Assembly (NCBI GenBank): GCA_029962745.1
Contig: CM057157.1
Span: 338,491 to 402,490 of the forward strand
Origin: Echinometra lucunter
Taxonomy: Eukaryota > Echinodermata > Echinoidea > Camarodonta > Echinometridae
Reading direction: 5' to 3'
DNA length: 64,000 nucleotides
Below are positions 49,859 through 63,200 of this stretch, one piece after another. The translations under genes and the position numbers were made by a program. The notes under the pieces were generated by a model that searched no databases, had not been told where the DNA came from, and saw only the letters and a list, made by a program, of their open reading frames with translations. Positions within the stretch are counted from its first letter, which is position 1; the number at the start of each line of letters is the position of its first letter.

Positions 49859-51573
49859 ATATCCGTCATGATAAGAATCTCTGCAATTGATTGGTCCAAT
49901 GAGCATCATGTAATAGAATACAATACCCACCAGCATTATGTGACCACGGACGGTCACATCTGACCGTCACAAGCCGTTAATAGTTCGTCGGGACCTACTA
50001 TTTACGGATACTATTAACGGCGTATGACATCACGCAAAAGTGCGTACTTGATTGTGACGCCATTAATTTGCGCGTGTCTATTGTTTTAGGTGCCAGAGGG
50101 TGATGATGATAATGTCATCATTTTGCTAAATTTAGATCCGCGCGCAATGCAAACACTGCAGCAGCGCTAAATTTTATCTAGAATACTAGTATCTATAGAT
50201 GTAGCCCGGGGGGGGGGGGGGTACTCGACCCCAAAAGTGGTAGGTATGTGCCGCGGGCGAGACAAAAAATGGGGACTTTGGAACGGGCTTATTGTGAAAA
50301 GGAAGGTCTTCGGAACGGGCTTCGGAGCTACAAATGTTTGTGAAAACGGGGGTCTTTGGAACGGTTCGCCTGCGTGTGAATGCGTATGTATCCCTATGGA
50401 ACAGGCATACGTGCATGCAGCTAGCCCGGCGGCCGTGCTGTCCGGCCGTGCTGTCCGACCATCGCCTCTGCGCGAGCGCAGAGGCGATGGTCGGACAGCG
50501 CTCTGTGGGCCGCTTTTCACCAAAAATGCAGCTCATTGTAGCGGATCAATGCGGCCGGAACGGCGTAACGAAAAACATGTGAAGCTTTGGAACGGATTTC
50601 TTTCTTCTGTTTTCTTGATAAGAAGAAAATGCTATGCTTTGGAACGGCTTTCTTTGTTCTTTTTCTCAATAAGATAAAAATGCTATGCTTTGGAATGGAA
50701 ATTTGAGTGTAAAAATGGGAGTCTTCTCCGCGGCACATACCCACCACGCATTATATACTGAGTGCCCCCCCCCCCCGAGATGTAGAATATCTGATTTTAA
50801 GAATACACATTCTTCCCTTTAACTATTACTAAAGATGACGGATATAAATCAAATATACACGGCCGTGAGAGGGTCTGGTTAAACTATGGTGCCCTCAGTA
50901 ACGCGAATGCGACTATTTTCCTTCGGGGCTGCGCCCATGAGGAAAATAGTCGCATTCGCGTTACTTCAGGTACCCTAGTTTCCAACCAGACGCTCTCACG
51001 GCCGCACATATTTGTATATTATATCCGTCATGATAAGAATATTTGCAGTTGATTGGTCTAATGCGCATCATGTGATAAAATACAGTTTCCACCATCAACA
51101 TGCAAATGAGCAAATTTGCCATGGAAGGTAACATCTGAAGTCACAAGCCGTTAATAGTTCGTCGGGACCTACTATTTACGGATACTATTAACGGCGTATG
51201 ACATCACGCAAAAAGTGCGTTGTACTTGATTGGGACGACATAAATTTGTCCGTGTCTATTATTTTAGTTGCCAACGCATGATGATGTCATCATTTTGCTA
51301 AATTTAGATCCGCGCGCAATGCAAACACTGCAAGCGTTAATGTTATCATAGTATCTACAGATTAGAATCTCTTATTTTAAGAGTGCAGATTCTGCCCTAT
51401 ACTATTACTAAAGATAAGGGATATAAACCAAATATGTATACGACCGTGAGAGGGTCTGGTTAAAGTATTGTGCCCTCAGTAACGCAAATGCGACCATAGT
51501 CGCATTCGCGTTACTTCGGGTACCATGTAGTTTCCAACCAGACGCCCCACGGCCGTACATATTTGTATGCTAT
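49859..51573. repeat. Tandem duplication, ~580-bp unit, two copies
   Basis: Copy 1 starts 49859 (ATATCCGTCATGATAAGAAT) and copy 2 starts 51021 with the same words. Both contain ATAGTTCGTCGGGACCTAC, GATCCGCGCGCAATGCAAAC and a hairpin (GAGAGGGTCTGGTTAAA facing TTTCCAACCAGACG, with CGAATGCGAC inside). Removing a 573-bp insertion and one target octamer makes copy 1 about 581 bp, against about 553 bp for copy 2. No coding capacity. Confidence 0.85.
50205..50777. mobile_element. hAT-like element with empty-site proof of insertion
   Basis: Flanked by AGATGTAG at 50197-50204 and 50778-50785. Ends are G and C runs followed by TACTC/GAGTG and the inverted pair GGTATGTGCCGCGG / CCGCGGCACATACC. The paralogous site in the second duplicate (near 51355) lacks the element. 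The inside has repeated TTTGGAACGG words and a 54-bp palindrome around 50474 (GACCATCGCCTCTGCGC facing its inverse). No transposase. An 8-bp duplication fits hAT, P or Merlin types. Confidence 0.88.
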
Positions 51574-51869
51574 CGCTTACCCTTCTTTTCCTGTCCTTTA
51601 AAAAAAAATAATTGTGAGCCGATAGTTGATTTAATGCAATATGGAGTGAAATTTGAATTCAAGCCTTCTCATGCACATGCATAAAGTAAAGCAATAGACA
51701 CAATAATTTCATTATGACTATAGCATTCAGATTTCAAGCCATGAAAAAAAAAAATATCCTAGATTTAGTACTTTTTATTGGGCGGTAAAATTAGTCAGGG
51801 GTGTTAGTGCAAATCATAAAACGAAAAAAGTAACTCTTTTGAATTCGGATATAAATCAATACAACTTAC

Positions 51870-52947
51870 GTTTGTCCTTGAGGTGATAAAGCACTTGCTG
51901 CCACTGGATGATTCAACGAAACTTCTTCCAAGGCAACCCCTGACATGAGGGCAGAAAATAAAAACCACTTAAAAGACTGCTTGTAAAGTGTTCAAATTGT
52001 ACCTTCTTTATTCTGTAATGATTAAATGACACAACAGCTATATACTGAACGAAAGTTCAAAATCTAAAAACGAAAAAAGCATTTGCAATTTGCAACCTTT
52101 GGTCTTTCTCTTATACTCATCACTGGTTTGGACTGGTCCAATGTGTAACCAGATGTGGTAGTGTTATGATATATATATTTTTTAATACAGTTCGATAATA
52201 AGAGCGAATGGATCGACATTTTGAACAGTTACTTTGGCAATGTTACCTGCAAACACTTGGGGAAAAGATATTATCTCTTCTTCTGTATCCTCAGATTCTG
52301 AACTGCTATCGTTTGGACCAGGATCAGCAGGTTTTCCCACATCCCAAGTTTCCATCATACTGGGGAATACTTCCTCGGAGAGGTCTGAATCAACAGTATC
52401 AAATAAATGTTCAATTGTATACTAACTGAGTTTTACAGCTGCAGTTTGCAGATATTTATTTCACCCGCTCAAAGGAAGTTGGAAAGTAATGAACGCAAAA
52501 ATTATATAGCTCGAAGTTTTAATATCTCTAGAACACCACGGTCGTTTTATGTCTCCTTTTACTCATTTTTTTTTAACTCCTTTTCATTTCGTATCTTTTA
52601 AACTCTCTGGAATTATCTGCAAAGTATAGACTATACAGGAAACGCTTTTTAAAAAAAGAAAATTAAATAAATTTATTTATCGCATCGCAGTTATCATAAC
52701 TCAAACAACTTCTATCAGATCTTGGCTTTTTATAATCATGTGGTCTAAGGAACTACCCCGACGTCATAGCCATTATGTTCAAAGTAATAAACGCAACTTT
52801 TCACCACAGTCCGAGTGCCTCTTCGAAGGTTTTCATTGAAATCATTGTTGGATATTTATCCATTCATGATTATTGATTTTACATTTAAAATATCTATTTG
52901 AGTTACATGTCTACCTCCTGAGATTTGCAGCGGCTGCCATTTTCCAT
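51870..52947 (-). CDS. 5' part of an unrecognised gene, three coding exons
   Basis: Three minus-strand exons join in frame: 52947-52915 (ATG, MENGSRCKSQE, donor GAG|GTAGAC), 52421-52247 (acceptor CAGTTAG, donor GCAG|GTAACA, phase 1) and 51939-51870 (acceptor CTCATGTCAG, donor CAAAC|GTAAGT, phase 2). Together they encode 92 residues. The second exon is acidic, with DSSSESEDTEEE after DTVDSDLSEEVFPSMMETWD; the third reads VALEEVSLNHPVAASALS. Phase agreement at both junctions and strong donors argue for a real gene, perhaps a nuclear or regulatory protein with an acidic N-terminal region. The continuation at lower coordinates was not found, and I recognise no family. It is divergent from the SLC17-like gene. 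Confidence 0.6.
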
Positions 52948-54209
52948 ATCGATGATCCTTGCTGCGTCTCTCTTTTCTGAAACTTTAAATCAACCCAGCA
53001 ATATTTATTAAAAATGCATCATAATTATGTTGGTGTACTTGTTATTGTGTTCAAGAGTCTCTCGGACAATGAGAGATACAACAAGGCATACTATATACTA
53101 AACTCAAAATAATGTTTTTGACATGAGGTGCTTTACCATGCTCAAATGTTCTTTAGAATTTGTTCATTTAACATGTTTAGAAATTAGACACAGGCATGAA
53201 ACAATAGTTATAAACAAAGCCAGCAGGAAAACCTTGTTTAGCTGAGCTCATTACAGCACTTAGTTTTCCACAAATCCCAAATAATATTACACTATTCATT
53301 CAAACTTGAAACTAATCATTTAATATATATAAAACTGTAAATTGTCACATTGAAATCCATACAATTTGTCAACAGAGTCAAGACAAAAGTTAAACCACAG
53401 TCTACTGAACTATACATTTGGTTATTCAAATCTAGAGTGGATTAAAGAATTATGCATGACCATTGTAGCCATTAGTTTGGATCGTTATTGTGTCATTCTA
53501 NNNNNNNNNNNNNNNNNNNNNNNNNNNNNNNNNNNNNNNNNNNNNNNNNNNNNNNNNNNNNNNNNNNNNNNNNNNNNNNNNNNNNNNNNNNNNNNNNNNN
53601 NNNNNNNNNNNNNNNNNNNNNNNNNNNNNNNNNNNNNNNNNNNNNNNNNNNNNNNNNNNNNNNNNNNNNNNNNNNNNNNNNNNNNNNNNNNNNNNNNNNN
53701 NNNNNNNNNNNNNNNNNNNNNNNNNNNNNNNNNNNNNNNNNNNNNNNNNNNNNNNNNNNNNNNNNNNNNNNNNNNNNNNNNNNNNNNNNNNNNNNNNNNN
53801 NNNNNNNNNNNNNNNNNNNNNNNNNNNNNNNNNNNNNNNNNNNNNNNNNNNNNNNNNNNNNNNNNNNNNNNNNNNNNNNNNNNNNNNNNNNNNNNNNNNN
53901 NNNNNNNNNNNNNNNNNNNNNNNNNNNNNNNNNNNNNNNNNNNNNNNNNNNNNNNNNNNNNNNNNNNNNNNNNNNNNNNNNNNNNNNNNNNNNNNNNNNN
54001 TATCTGTGTGGGATATTTTCATTATCTAGTGAAGATCATCTATGATTATCTAAAGCAGGTATATAACAAATGATTCGAATTAGCAAGTACAGGTAGATGC
54101 AAATATGCACTGCTTACAGGTTAAATAATGATAAGTTACTTTGCTATTAAGCCACTTATAGAGTTGGGTATATGCAGTACTTTTCACATTGTTTATTTTC
54201 TTTTTCCAG
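52948..54209. other. Upstream flank/intron of the SLC17-like gene, with gap
   Basis: Between the divergent unknown gene and the first recognisable SLC17 exon. The missing N-terminal exons of the transporter may lie here or in the 500-N gap at 53501-54000; I did not recognise them in the visible bases. Confidence 0.4.
53501..54000. other. Assembly gap (500 N)
   Basis: Third gap of identical fixed size. It may hide N-terminal exons of the SLC17-like gene. Confidence 1.
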
Positions 54210-57200
54210 ATTCTAGTGATGTCCAGAATGATTCTAGGTTTTGCTGAAGGTTTCTGTTTGCCAACCATCTTCCATATCTTTGCACACAATGTTCACATAG
54301 ATGAGAGATCCAAGTCCTTTGGTTATCTTGTGGCTTTAGGTTCTATGGGACAGACGGTAGCTGCAGTGGTAAGTGTCTTCATGATTCCAAGGGTTACAAT
54401 CACGATGCCCCTGTCCTCAGCCCTCGTGGCTTAGGTTCTATGGGACAGACGGTAGCTGCAGTGGTAAGTGTCTTCATGATTCCAAGCTTTACAATCACGA
54501 TGCCCCTGTCCTCAGCCCTTGTGGCTTAGGTTCTATGGGACAGACGGTAGCTGCAGTGGTAAGTGTCTTCATGATTCCAAGGGTTACAATCACGATGCCC
54601 CTGTCCTCAGCCCTTGTGCCTTTAGGTTCTATGGGACAGACGGTAGCTGCAGTGGTAAGTGTCTTTCATGATTCCAAGGGTTACAGTCACGATGCCCCTG
54701 TCCTCAGCCCTTGTGGCTAAGGTTCTATGGGACAGACGGTAGCTGCAGTGGTAAGTGTCTTTCATGATTCCAAGGGTTACAATCACGATGCCCCTGTCCT
54801 CAGCCCTTGTGGCTAAGGTTCTATGGGACAGACGGTAGCTGCAGTGGTAAGTGTCTTTCATGATTCCAAGGGTTACAATCACGATGCCCCTGTCCTCAGC
54901 CCTTGTGGCTTTAGGTTCTATGGGGCAGACAGTAGCTGCAGTGGTAAGTGTCTTCATGATTCCAAGGGTTACAATCACGATGCCCCTGTCCTCAGCCCTT
55001 GTGGCTTTAGGTTCTATGGGGCAGACAGTAGCTGCAGTGGTAAGTGTCTTCATGATTCCAAGGGTTACAATCACGATGCCCCTGTCCTCAGCCCTTGTGG
55101 CTTTAGGTTCTATGGGGCAGACAGTAGCTGCAGTGGTAAGTGTCTTCATGATTCCAAGGGTTACAATCACGATGCCCCTGTCCTCAGCCCTTGTGGCTTT
55201 AGGTTCTATGGGGCAGACAGTAGCTGCAGTGGTAAGTGTCTTTCATGATTCCAAGGGTTACAATCACGATGCCCCTGTCCTCAGCCCTTGTGGCTTTAGG
55301 TTCTATGGGACAGACAGTAGCTGCAGTGGTAAGTGTCTTCATGATTCCAAGGGTTACAATCACGATGCCCCTGTCCTCAGCCCTTGTGGCTTTAGGTTCT
55401 ATGGGACAGACAGTAGCTGCAGTGGTAAGTGTCCTCATGATTCCAAGGGTTACAATCACGATGCCCCTGTCCTCAGCCCTTGTGGCTTTAGGTTCTATGG
55501 GACAGACAGTAGCTGCAGTGGTAAGTGTCTTTCATGATTCCAAGGGTTACAATCACGATGCCCCTGTCCTCAGCCCTTGTGGCTTTAGGTTCTATGGGAC
55601 AGACAGTAGCTGCAGTGGTAAGTGTCTTCATGATTCCAAGGGTTACAATCACGATGCCCCTGTCCTCAGCCCTTGTGGCTTTAGGTTCTATGGGACAGAC
55701 GGTAGCTGCAGTGGTAAGTGTCTTTCATGATTCCAAGGGTTACGATCACGATGCCCCTGTCCTCAGCCCTTGTGGCTTTAGGTTCTATGGGACAGACGGT
55801 AGCTGCAGTGGTAAGTGTCTTTCATGATTCCAAGGGTTACAATCACGATGCCCCTGTCCTCAGCCCTTGTGGCTTTAGGTTCTATGGGACAGACGGTAGC
55901 TGCAGTGGTAAGTGTCTTTCATGATTCCAAGGGTTACGATCACGATGCCCCTGTCCTCAGCCCTTGTGGCTTAGGTTCTATGGGACAGACAGTAGCTGCA
56001 GTATTAAGTGTCTTCATGATTCCAAGGGTTACAATCACGATGCCCCTGTCCTCAGCCCTTGTGGCTTTAGGTTCTATGGGACAGACGGTAGCTGCAGTGG
56101 TAAGTGTCTTTCATGATTCCAAGGGTTACAATCACGATGCCCCTGTCCTCAGCCCTTGTGGCTTAGGTTCTATGGGACAGACAGTAGCTGCAGTGGTAAG
56201 TGTCTTCATGATTCCAAGGGTTACAATCACGATGCCCCTGTCCTCAGCCCTTTTGGCTTTAGGTTCTATGGGACAGACGGTAGCTGCAGTGGTAAGTGTC
56301 TTTCATGATTCCAAGCGTTACAATCACGATGCCCCTGTCCTCAGCCCCCGCCCCTCAAAAAAGAAAATGTTCATTGTTCTTTGATAACATATCATTCCAA
56401 GGAAACATTATGAAACAGTCAATCAAGAGTGTAGAGGGAAACCTGGATTTTACAGTGAGACCCTCACCTGAAAAGGCAAGAGCAAACCTTCTTATAATGC
56501 TAGAAAAAGTACTCCAATAAGAGCCATGGTGAGTTTCATATTTTTGATCTTTATTTTAGATCATCTTCAGGAGCTGAAGCATTGAGTGAAATGAATGCTT
56601 CAGTTCCTGAAGATACATGTAATCCAAAATAAAGATTAAAAAATTTGAAACGCACCATGGCTTTTATCAGAGTACTTTTCTAGCATTATATCTTCATATC
56701 TTTTGTGGCAGTATTGGATGCTAAACCAACTTACGGTGTCTGATTCCCAGTTACCTGTGACAAAAGTATGGATTTATGTTAGATCCAAATTTAATGCTCC
56801 ATGAACCAGTCAAAACTTTTTACTACAATGCTCTGATGACAGTTGCTCCATGACCAATTTGTAATGCTACCGATAATCATATTAAATCAAATCCAATCAA
56901 ATCCAATCCAAAACTATTCACAACTCTTAACCTTAAAACTGAGACCATAAAACGACCCAAGATCTAGTCCTATATCTTTGAAAAAAATCTATGCCAGATC
57001 CAATATAACACGATCTTTTATCAGAAGGACTGATCAGAAGGATATCCCAGTTTTCTCCATTTGAATATGCATAATTAAGTATCAGTATGATGCATTAATG
57101 TGTGATGTTTCAAGGGTTTTTCATTTCAATGTAATTCAATTCAATTCAATTTATTTGCTCATAAAAATCCATAAAATACATGTAAACAACAATAAATATA

Positions 57201-60200
57201 CATATTACAAAATAGAATACATAAGAAACGAGAAAGACAAAGTACATGTACGTTGGATTTAGTATGAGAGGGACATCAAGAAAGGAACAGACCTTGTGAT
57301 TAGCTGACCCTGAAAACATAATACATTACTTATGAGAGAGTAATAACAACAAAATAGCAAAACAAACATACAAAAACAAAAACAAAACCAAAAAAAAGGA
57401 TCTTAGGGAGCTATTTGAGCTCTACATACATTGGAGGGTGAAATTGCCCGGCGCCCCCAGGTATTTTTTTATCCTGCGGTCACTACCATAAATCTTGGGA
57501 CTGCCTTAAATCTTGGGACTTATTAGCCATAAGAGGGAAGAACATAGTGGAAATGCATTGTTGTTCTTGATGTTTTCTTTGTAGCTCTAAAAGTTATTGA
57601 TTTCTTATGGAACGTCACTGTAAGTAGTTTGTCTTTTGTGCACTCTGAATATAAGGGTTTTCAAGAAATTGTTCAACTTCTTTTCTAATGATTTCAACCT
57701 CTAGAAGGCTTTCCCTGGGACAATCATGTGTCATTGGGAAGTAGATACCTGTCAAAATTAATACCTCTCTGATCTGTGCTTTCTTTGATGACCAGATTTG
57801 TCCTCGTCTTTCCTGGTCTATGATGTTCTATGCGTTTGGAGCTATTGGTTTAGTCTGGGTGTTGATATGGCTGATGTTTTATCCTAAAGACACACCTGAA
57901 GATGATCCTCAGATGCTTCTTTTGCCAAAGGTCAGTTTAGAGAGCATTTAGCTCAGGCAAAGATTTTTTTTTTTTAAATACAAAAGTTCACTTTGTTAAC
58001 CATGAAATGGAAATTTCTAGCACTTACATGCACCTTCAGCAGAGCTGCCAATTAGTAGGATTTTATCCTATTTAGTAGGATTTTTAAGGGGAATATGACA
58101 CTGAATAGGATTTTTTCCATTGAAATAGGATTTTTGAAACTTGTAAGAATGATTCTTTATACTGTTGAATGTTTCGAAATTTGAAACAAATAGGATTTTG
58201 GGCTTGAAAATAGGATAAAAAGAAATAAAGAATAGGATTTTTGCCCAATTGGGGTTGGCAGCTCTGCTTCAGTGACTTTCAGTCACAAAAATTAAAACAT
58301 AAATACATTCACAGAAATGGTACAAATCAGTATAAGCACAGAATTGCTGGCATGCCCTGCATAAGATGCTTCTTTTGCTTAAGGTGGGCAGAGAAAAAGT
58401 TGTTCTGGTAAAGATATGACTTAAATTTTTGAGCATTTTTATTTGTGTATGGAAAAGTAACAATGTAACAATGTCTTTTGAAAATATGCTTTTATATTCC
58501 AAATATTTATCAAAAACAATTTCACAATATTGATAACATTTTGATTCTACATGTACTCTTTTGTGGAAATAAAGCCTACATTAGAGTCCCCAGTTTTCCG
58601 CGATATGGAAAACGGAAAAATTTCACGGAATTCGAGAAGAACACGGAATTCACAGAATTTCACGGAAAATGCGATTTTCAGGTTAAAAAATCTGAATTAC
58701 AAAGAAATGAGTGAAAATCAAAGCAAAATCCAATAAAGCAAAATCGTGCATCAGTGGAAAATCTGCCGATCAAATCTGTTCGCACTATTTAGCATGTGTT
58801 CGCGAAGCTTGATCTGCATACTACAGAGCGAATATATTAAAGAAACTTGCGTTTTTCTAAGATTTCCACTATTTATAATTGCTTTATCATAATGTTTTGT
58901 ACATGTCACCGAAGAACACGGAATTTGAAGTTTAGAACACCAAAGAACACGGAATTTACATTTTAGAAAATGGAAAACTGGGGACTCTAGCCTACATGTA
59001 CCTGTATGCATTGCTTTTTACTGAGTGCAATTATCATCTTTATGATACAATACACTGAGTTCGTTTATTTATTGCTATTTATACACATGAGTGGCTTACA
59101 TAAGCATAAACAAGAAAGATAATGATCGAGATTGAATAGGACATTCACTTTCAGGTTCTTCTTCATCTTCACATTCCATTATTGCAAGATCTCAAGACTC
59201 TTTGAAGAAGAATCTGATATTCCAAGTTTTTATCAGCATCAGAAGATGATGCAAGTAGATTTTGACTTGACTTTCGTTACAGGTCAGATGTGATCCTGAT
59301 TTAGTGATAGCAGTAACTTACTAGCATGATATTTTATTAAAGAAAGAATAATAAGCAGTGATGGTATTTACATTAGTCACCTAATGTTTCCAAACGGTCT
59401 TTGATAGTTGATGATGGGGGAGGGGCAGTTTATTATTAGATTTTTCCGAAGATTTTCTGATTCTTTCTCTGTCTTGACCTCTGCCTCTACAAATGAACTT
59501 TGCTCAGTAATATCTTTTAACCTGTTTAGCACTGTTTGATATCAGTATAACATAAATTTCCAGGGACCCCCAGCCTAAATTATCTTTGACTAAGGGTTCG
59601 GCAGGTTGAGATAGTTCTAGGTTAACGTGTTGAATACTGAATTCTCATTTTCCTGTAGACTCAATACAGGGGCCACCCGATTCCAGTAGCTAACGGGTTA
59701 AAAGTTAAAATTATTTGTTTGTAAACTGAACATATGGTATGTAATTGAAATTGTACTTTCATTCTGTTTGATCCCTTAAGGTCGACACAACAAATAGTGT
59801 TTATTGGATGAGTTACATCTCACATCGCTCTCTGTGGGCCATCTACATAGCACACTTTGCAATGAACTGGTCAAATTACATCGTGTTGTCATGGTTACCA
59901 ACTTATTTGCAGAGGCATCTTGGAGCTAATAAACAGGATATCAGTTTTACAGCTTTGCCATATGTCATGAATTCATTAGTTGGAGTTGGTAAGTAAAGGA
60001 AAGGAATGAGACTTCTCATTCATCGTGATATCTCTTCATCTATAATTTTATAGTTTAGTAGAAATCAAAGTTGTGCAATTACAATGTGGGAGAAACTCTT
60101 CAGAAGCATGCTGGAAATGTTGATTAACCCACTGAGTATGATTTCATTTCAGTATAACACATATTTTCCATACACACTAAGCCTGAGAGCCCGGAGGGAT

Positions 60201-63200
60201 CTTGACAATCAGCTCAGTCTAGTTGGAAAGCACCTGCACTGCAGTGACTGCACACAGAAAGGGATATATGGGACTACCCACAAAATCATTGAGCCAAACA
60301 TTCGTGCTGTTTCTCGTCATATTTTAATAATAATATAATAATATTCTGCATTTATATAGCGCCCAATACATCTCTCTGAGACGTGTCTAAGCGCTTTTAC
60401 AGAAATTTTTAATATGAGTTCATCTGAACAGCAATCTTTGTCAGGGGACATTTCTACCATGACATTCTTTTCCAAACTGACATGAAAAGACTGACAGAGA
60501 AAGCTCACAATTATCTTTTACCTCCTCCCAGAACTCAAGCTTCTCTTTAAAGTTTTTGGAATATTGTTGATGCAGTTTTTATTTATTTTTTTTTAATTAT
60601 ACATGTATATCTGAAGTATTACATCTTTATTAAGAATTCTTCTAAGAAAGTCTATATCAAATCTGAAAATATTTCTGAAATTCGCATTGCTCTGCTAAAA
60701 CATGATTTTTTTAGTACAGTATTTGTTTTGTGTGAAGAACAAAAGATTGTGGGTGCTTGCCAAAATATATTTTCATTCATGTAATATGCCTTTTGATGTA
60801 TATATGAAACTACATTGAAAACATACATGCGGAGTGTGATGTACGTATAAAACATATCAAACTCATGACAAAATAGAAATTTTTGGAATTCACCCCATTC
60901 TATTACAGAGGAAGAATCAAAAATTTTGGAATGCCATTACCTAATTATAGTTATCTAATTTAGAAATTGATTCAAAAGTATACGTGATGAATTCAAACTT
61001 TATTTTTCAAAAAATAAAACATAAAAAAGGGTGATAATAGGTACAGGACATAACTACCTTCAAACCTGTTCCAAAAATATTGAATCCAATACATAAGTCT
61101 AAAAATAAATAGATGAATGACTAGAGTTATTAAATTTCTTCCTTTAAATTCTCATTTGTGCAGCTGCTGGTCATTATGCTGATTATCTTATATCTCAAAA
61201 ACATTGGACAACATTATCAGTTAGACGGTTAATGACAAGCATAGGTCTGCTTGGTCCAGCTCTCTTTATCTTCCTCTTTGGCTCCGTGGATCATCTTGCG
61301 TTAGCTGTTTGGTAAGCATCATGTCAGTGATTCAAGAAAGCATTTAAAATTGTTGAGACATACCTTGTATGGTTCAAAAGCAGAAAGATTGATGGAGTTC
61401 AACTTGTTCATAAAACTGAAAATGTTCGAGAGCATCACGCCAATCATTCAAATTATTCATTACCATGGTACTTTATTCTTCAGTTTTATGAGAATCAGGT
61501 GGGAAGTGGATTTGCATTTCTTTGACACAGAATGTGATGTGGAACCTCTTGATAAAAAGTACTGTAATGCAGAACTTGTTATTTCATGGTACTTTTGCCC
61601 ATCCCTCTTTGAATTCCACTGTGTTTAAGCTCTGATGTAACAAGAATTCAATATGAAGAGGTCATTTCCTTGGTCCTGAGGAGTTTGTTATAACAAGAGT
61701 CTGTTGTAATTATAAGACCATTTCTATTTCCTAATTGCAAACCTAATTTACTTGTTTGTTAATTTTTTTCCCTTGCAGTTTCATCTCCATATCCCTTGGT
61801 CTTTGTGGATGTAATTCATCAGGTCACATGAGCAACCATGCTGATGTAGCACCTAATCATGCAGGCATCACGTTTGCTGTATCTAATACCCTAGTGAGTT
61901 CATTTCAACATGTCTTGATATGAATCATCATAATGCTTATCTTGTTTGTCACTTGCCATCAGTAACTTATTTTTAACCCATCAACCACAGAATTTCATCA
62001 TTCCCATAGGTTTTGTACTGGGACCACCCGGTTCCATTCTCAAGAAGTTTCTCTCTATTTGCTATAGATCAAAACCCTAGACTGATGCTGTCACATTGCA
62101 AGGTGTACATGTTTTGTAATGTATTCTACTGACCCTCATCTTTTGATATGAATCAGTAATCTTTTCTTCTTTTGTTTTGAAAGTAACATGTAAAGAGAGA
62201 GTGAAAAAATTATTTGGCTGTTATTTAACAATAATAACAAAAGTGTGAATCAGTATGATGTTCCTTTCATACCTCCGCCCACCGTAGGTGGTTGCCGGAG
62301 GCATTATGTTTCCAGGTTGTCCGTCCGTCTGTCCGTCCCGTTTTCGTTCTCGCGATAACTTAACTTTGACAGATCAACTTCAAACTTTGCTCATGTGCAA
62401 ATGGGAGGGACAATGATCTGATTAGATTTTGGGGTCTCAAGGTCAAAGGTCATAGAGGTCATTATGTACATAGAAATGGTTCGTTCTTGCGATAACTCAA
62501 CAACCACTTGATGGATCAACTTCAAACTTGGTACATTTATGCATATGGGAGGAACAATGATCTGATTAGATTTTGGGGTCACAAGGTCAAAGGTCGAAAG
62601 TCATAGAGGTCATTATGTACATAGAAATGGTTCGTTCTCACGATAACTCAACCATTTGACGCATCAACTTCAAACTTGGCTGAGGTCATATGGGAGGGAC
62701 AATGATCTGATTAGATTTTGGGGTCTCAAGGTCATAGGTCAAAGGTCATAAAGGTCATTGTGTACATAGAAATGGTCCGTTCTCGCGATAACTCAACAAC
62801 CATTTAACTTGGCACATGTATACATATAGGAGGGACAATGATATATTAGCAGGAAAGAAATCACAGTAGCTGTTATTTAACGAACACAGCAAAAGTAGCA
62901 TGTATAAGGTACCTGTACCCTGTATATCTAACAAAAGTCAACAGGGATAGTGTTTTTTTTCTAAATGCACCATTCACATTTCAAAAAGTGGTCTCATACT
63001 TGTAGGTAAAGCAGTTTTACATGAGTCAGTTTTTTTAATGCAATGCTTGATACCATACTCTATGAAATTACAATTCTCTATTCCCCATTTAAAGAGATTA
63101 TTTTCCCCTTCTCTATCTTATAGGCAACACTACCTGGCATGGCAGCCGGCCCATTGACTGCTGCTATGGTAGATGCATCAGGTCAGTGGACCTTGGTCTT

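Noticed and set aside
54622..55730. Long repetitive frames (up to 228 codons) on both strands
   Set aside because: They arise because the ~97-bp tandem unit lacks stops in some frames. Only the first copy is a genuine exon end.
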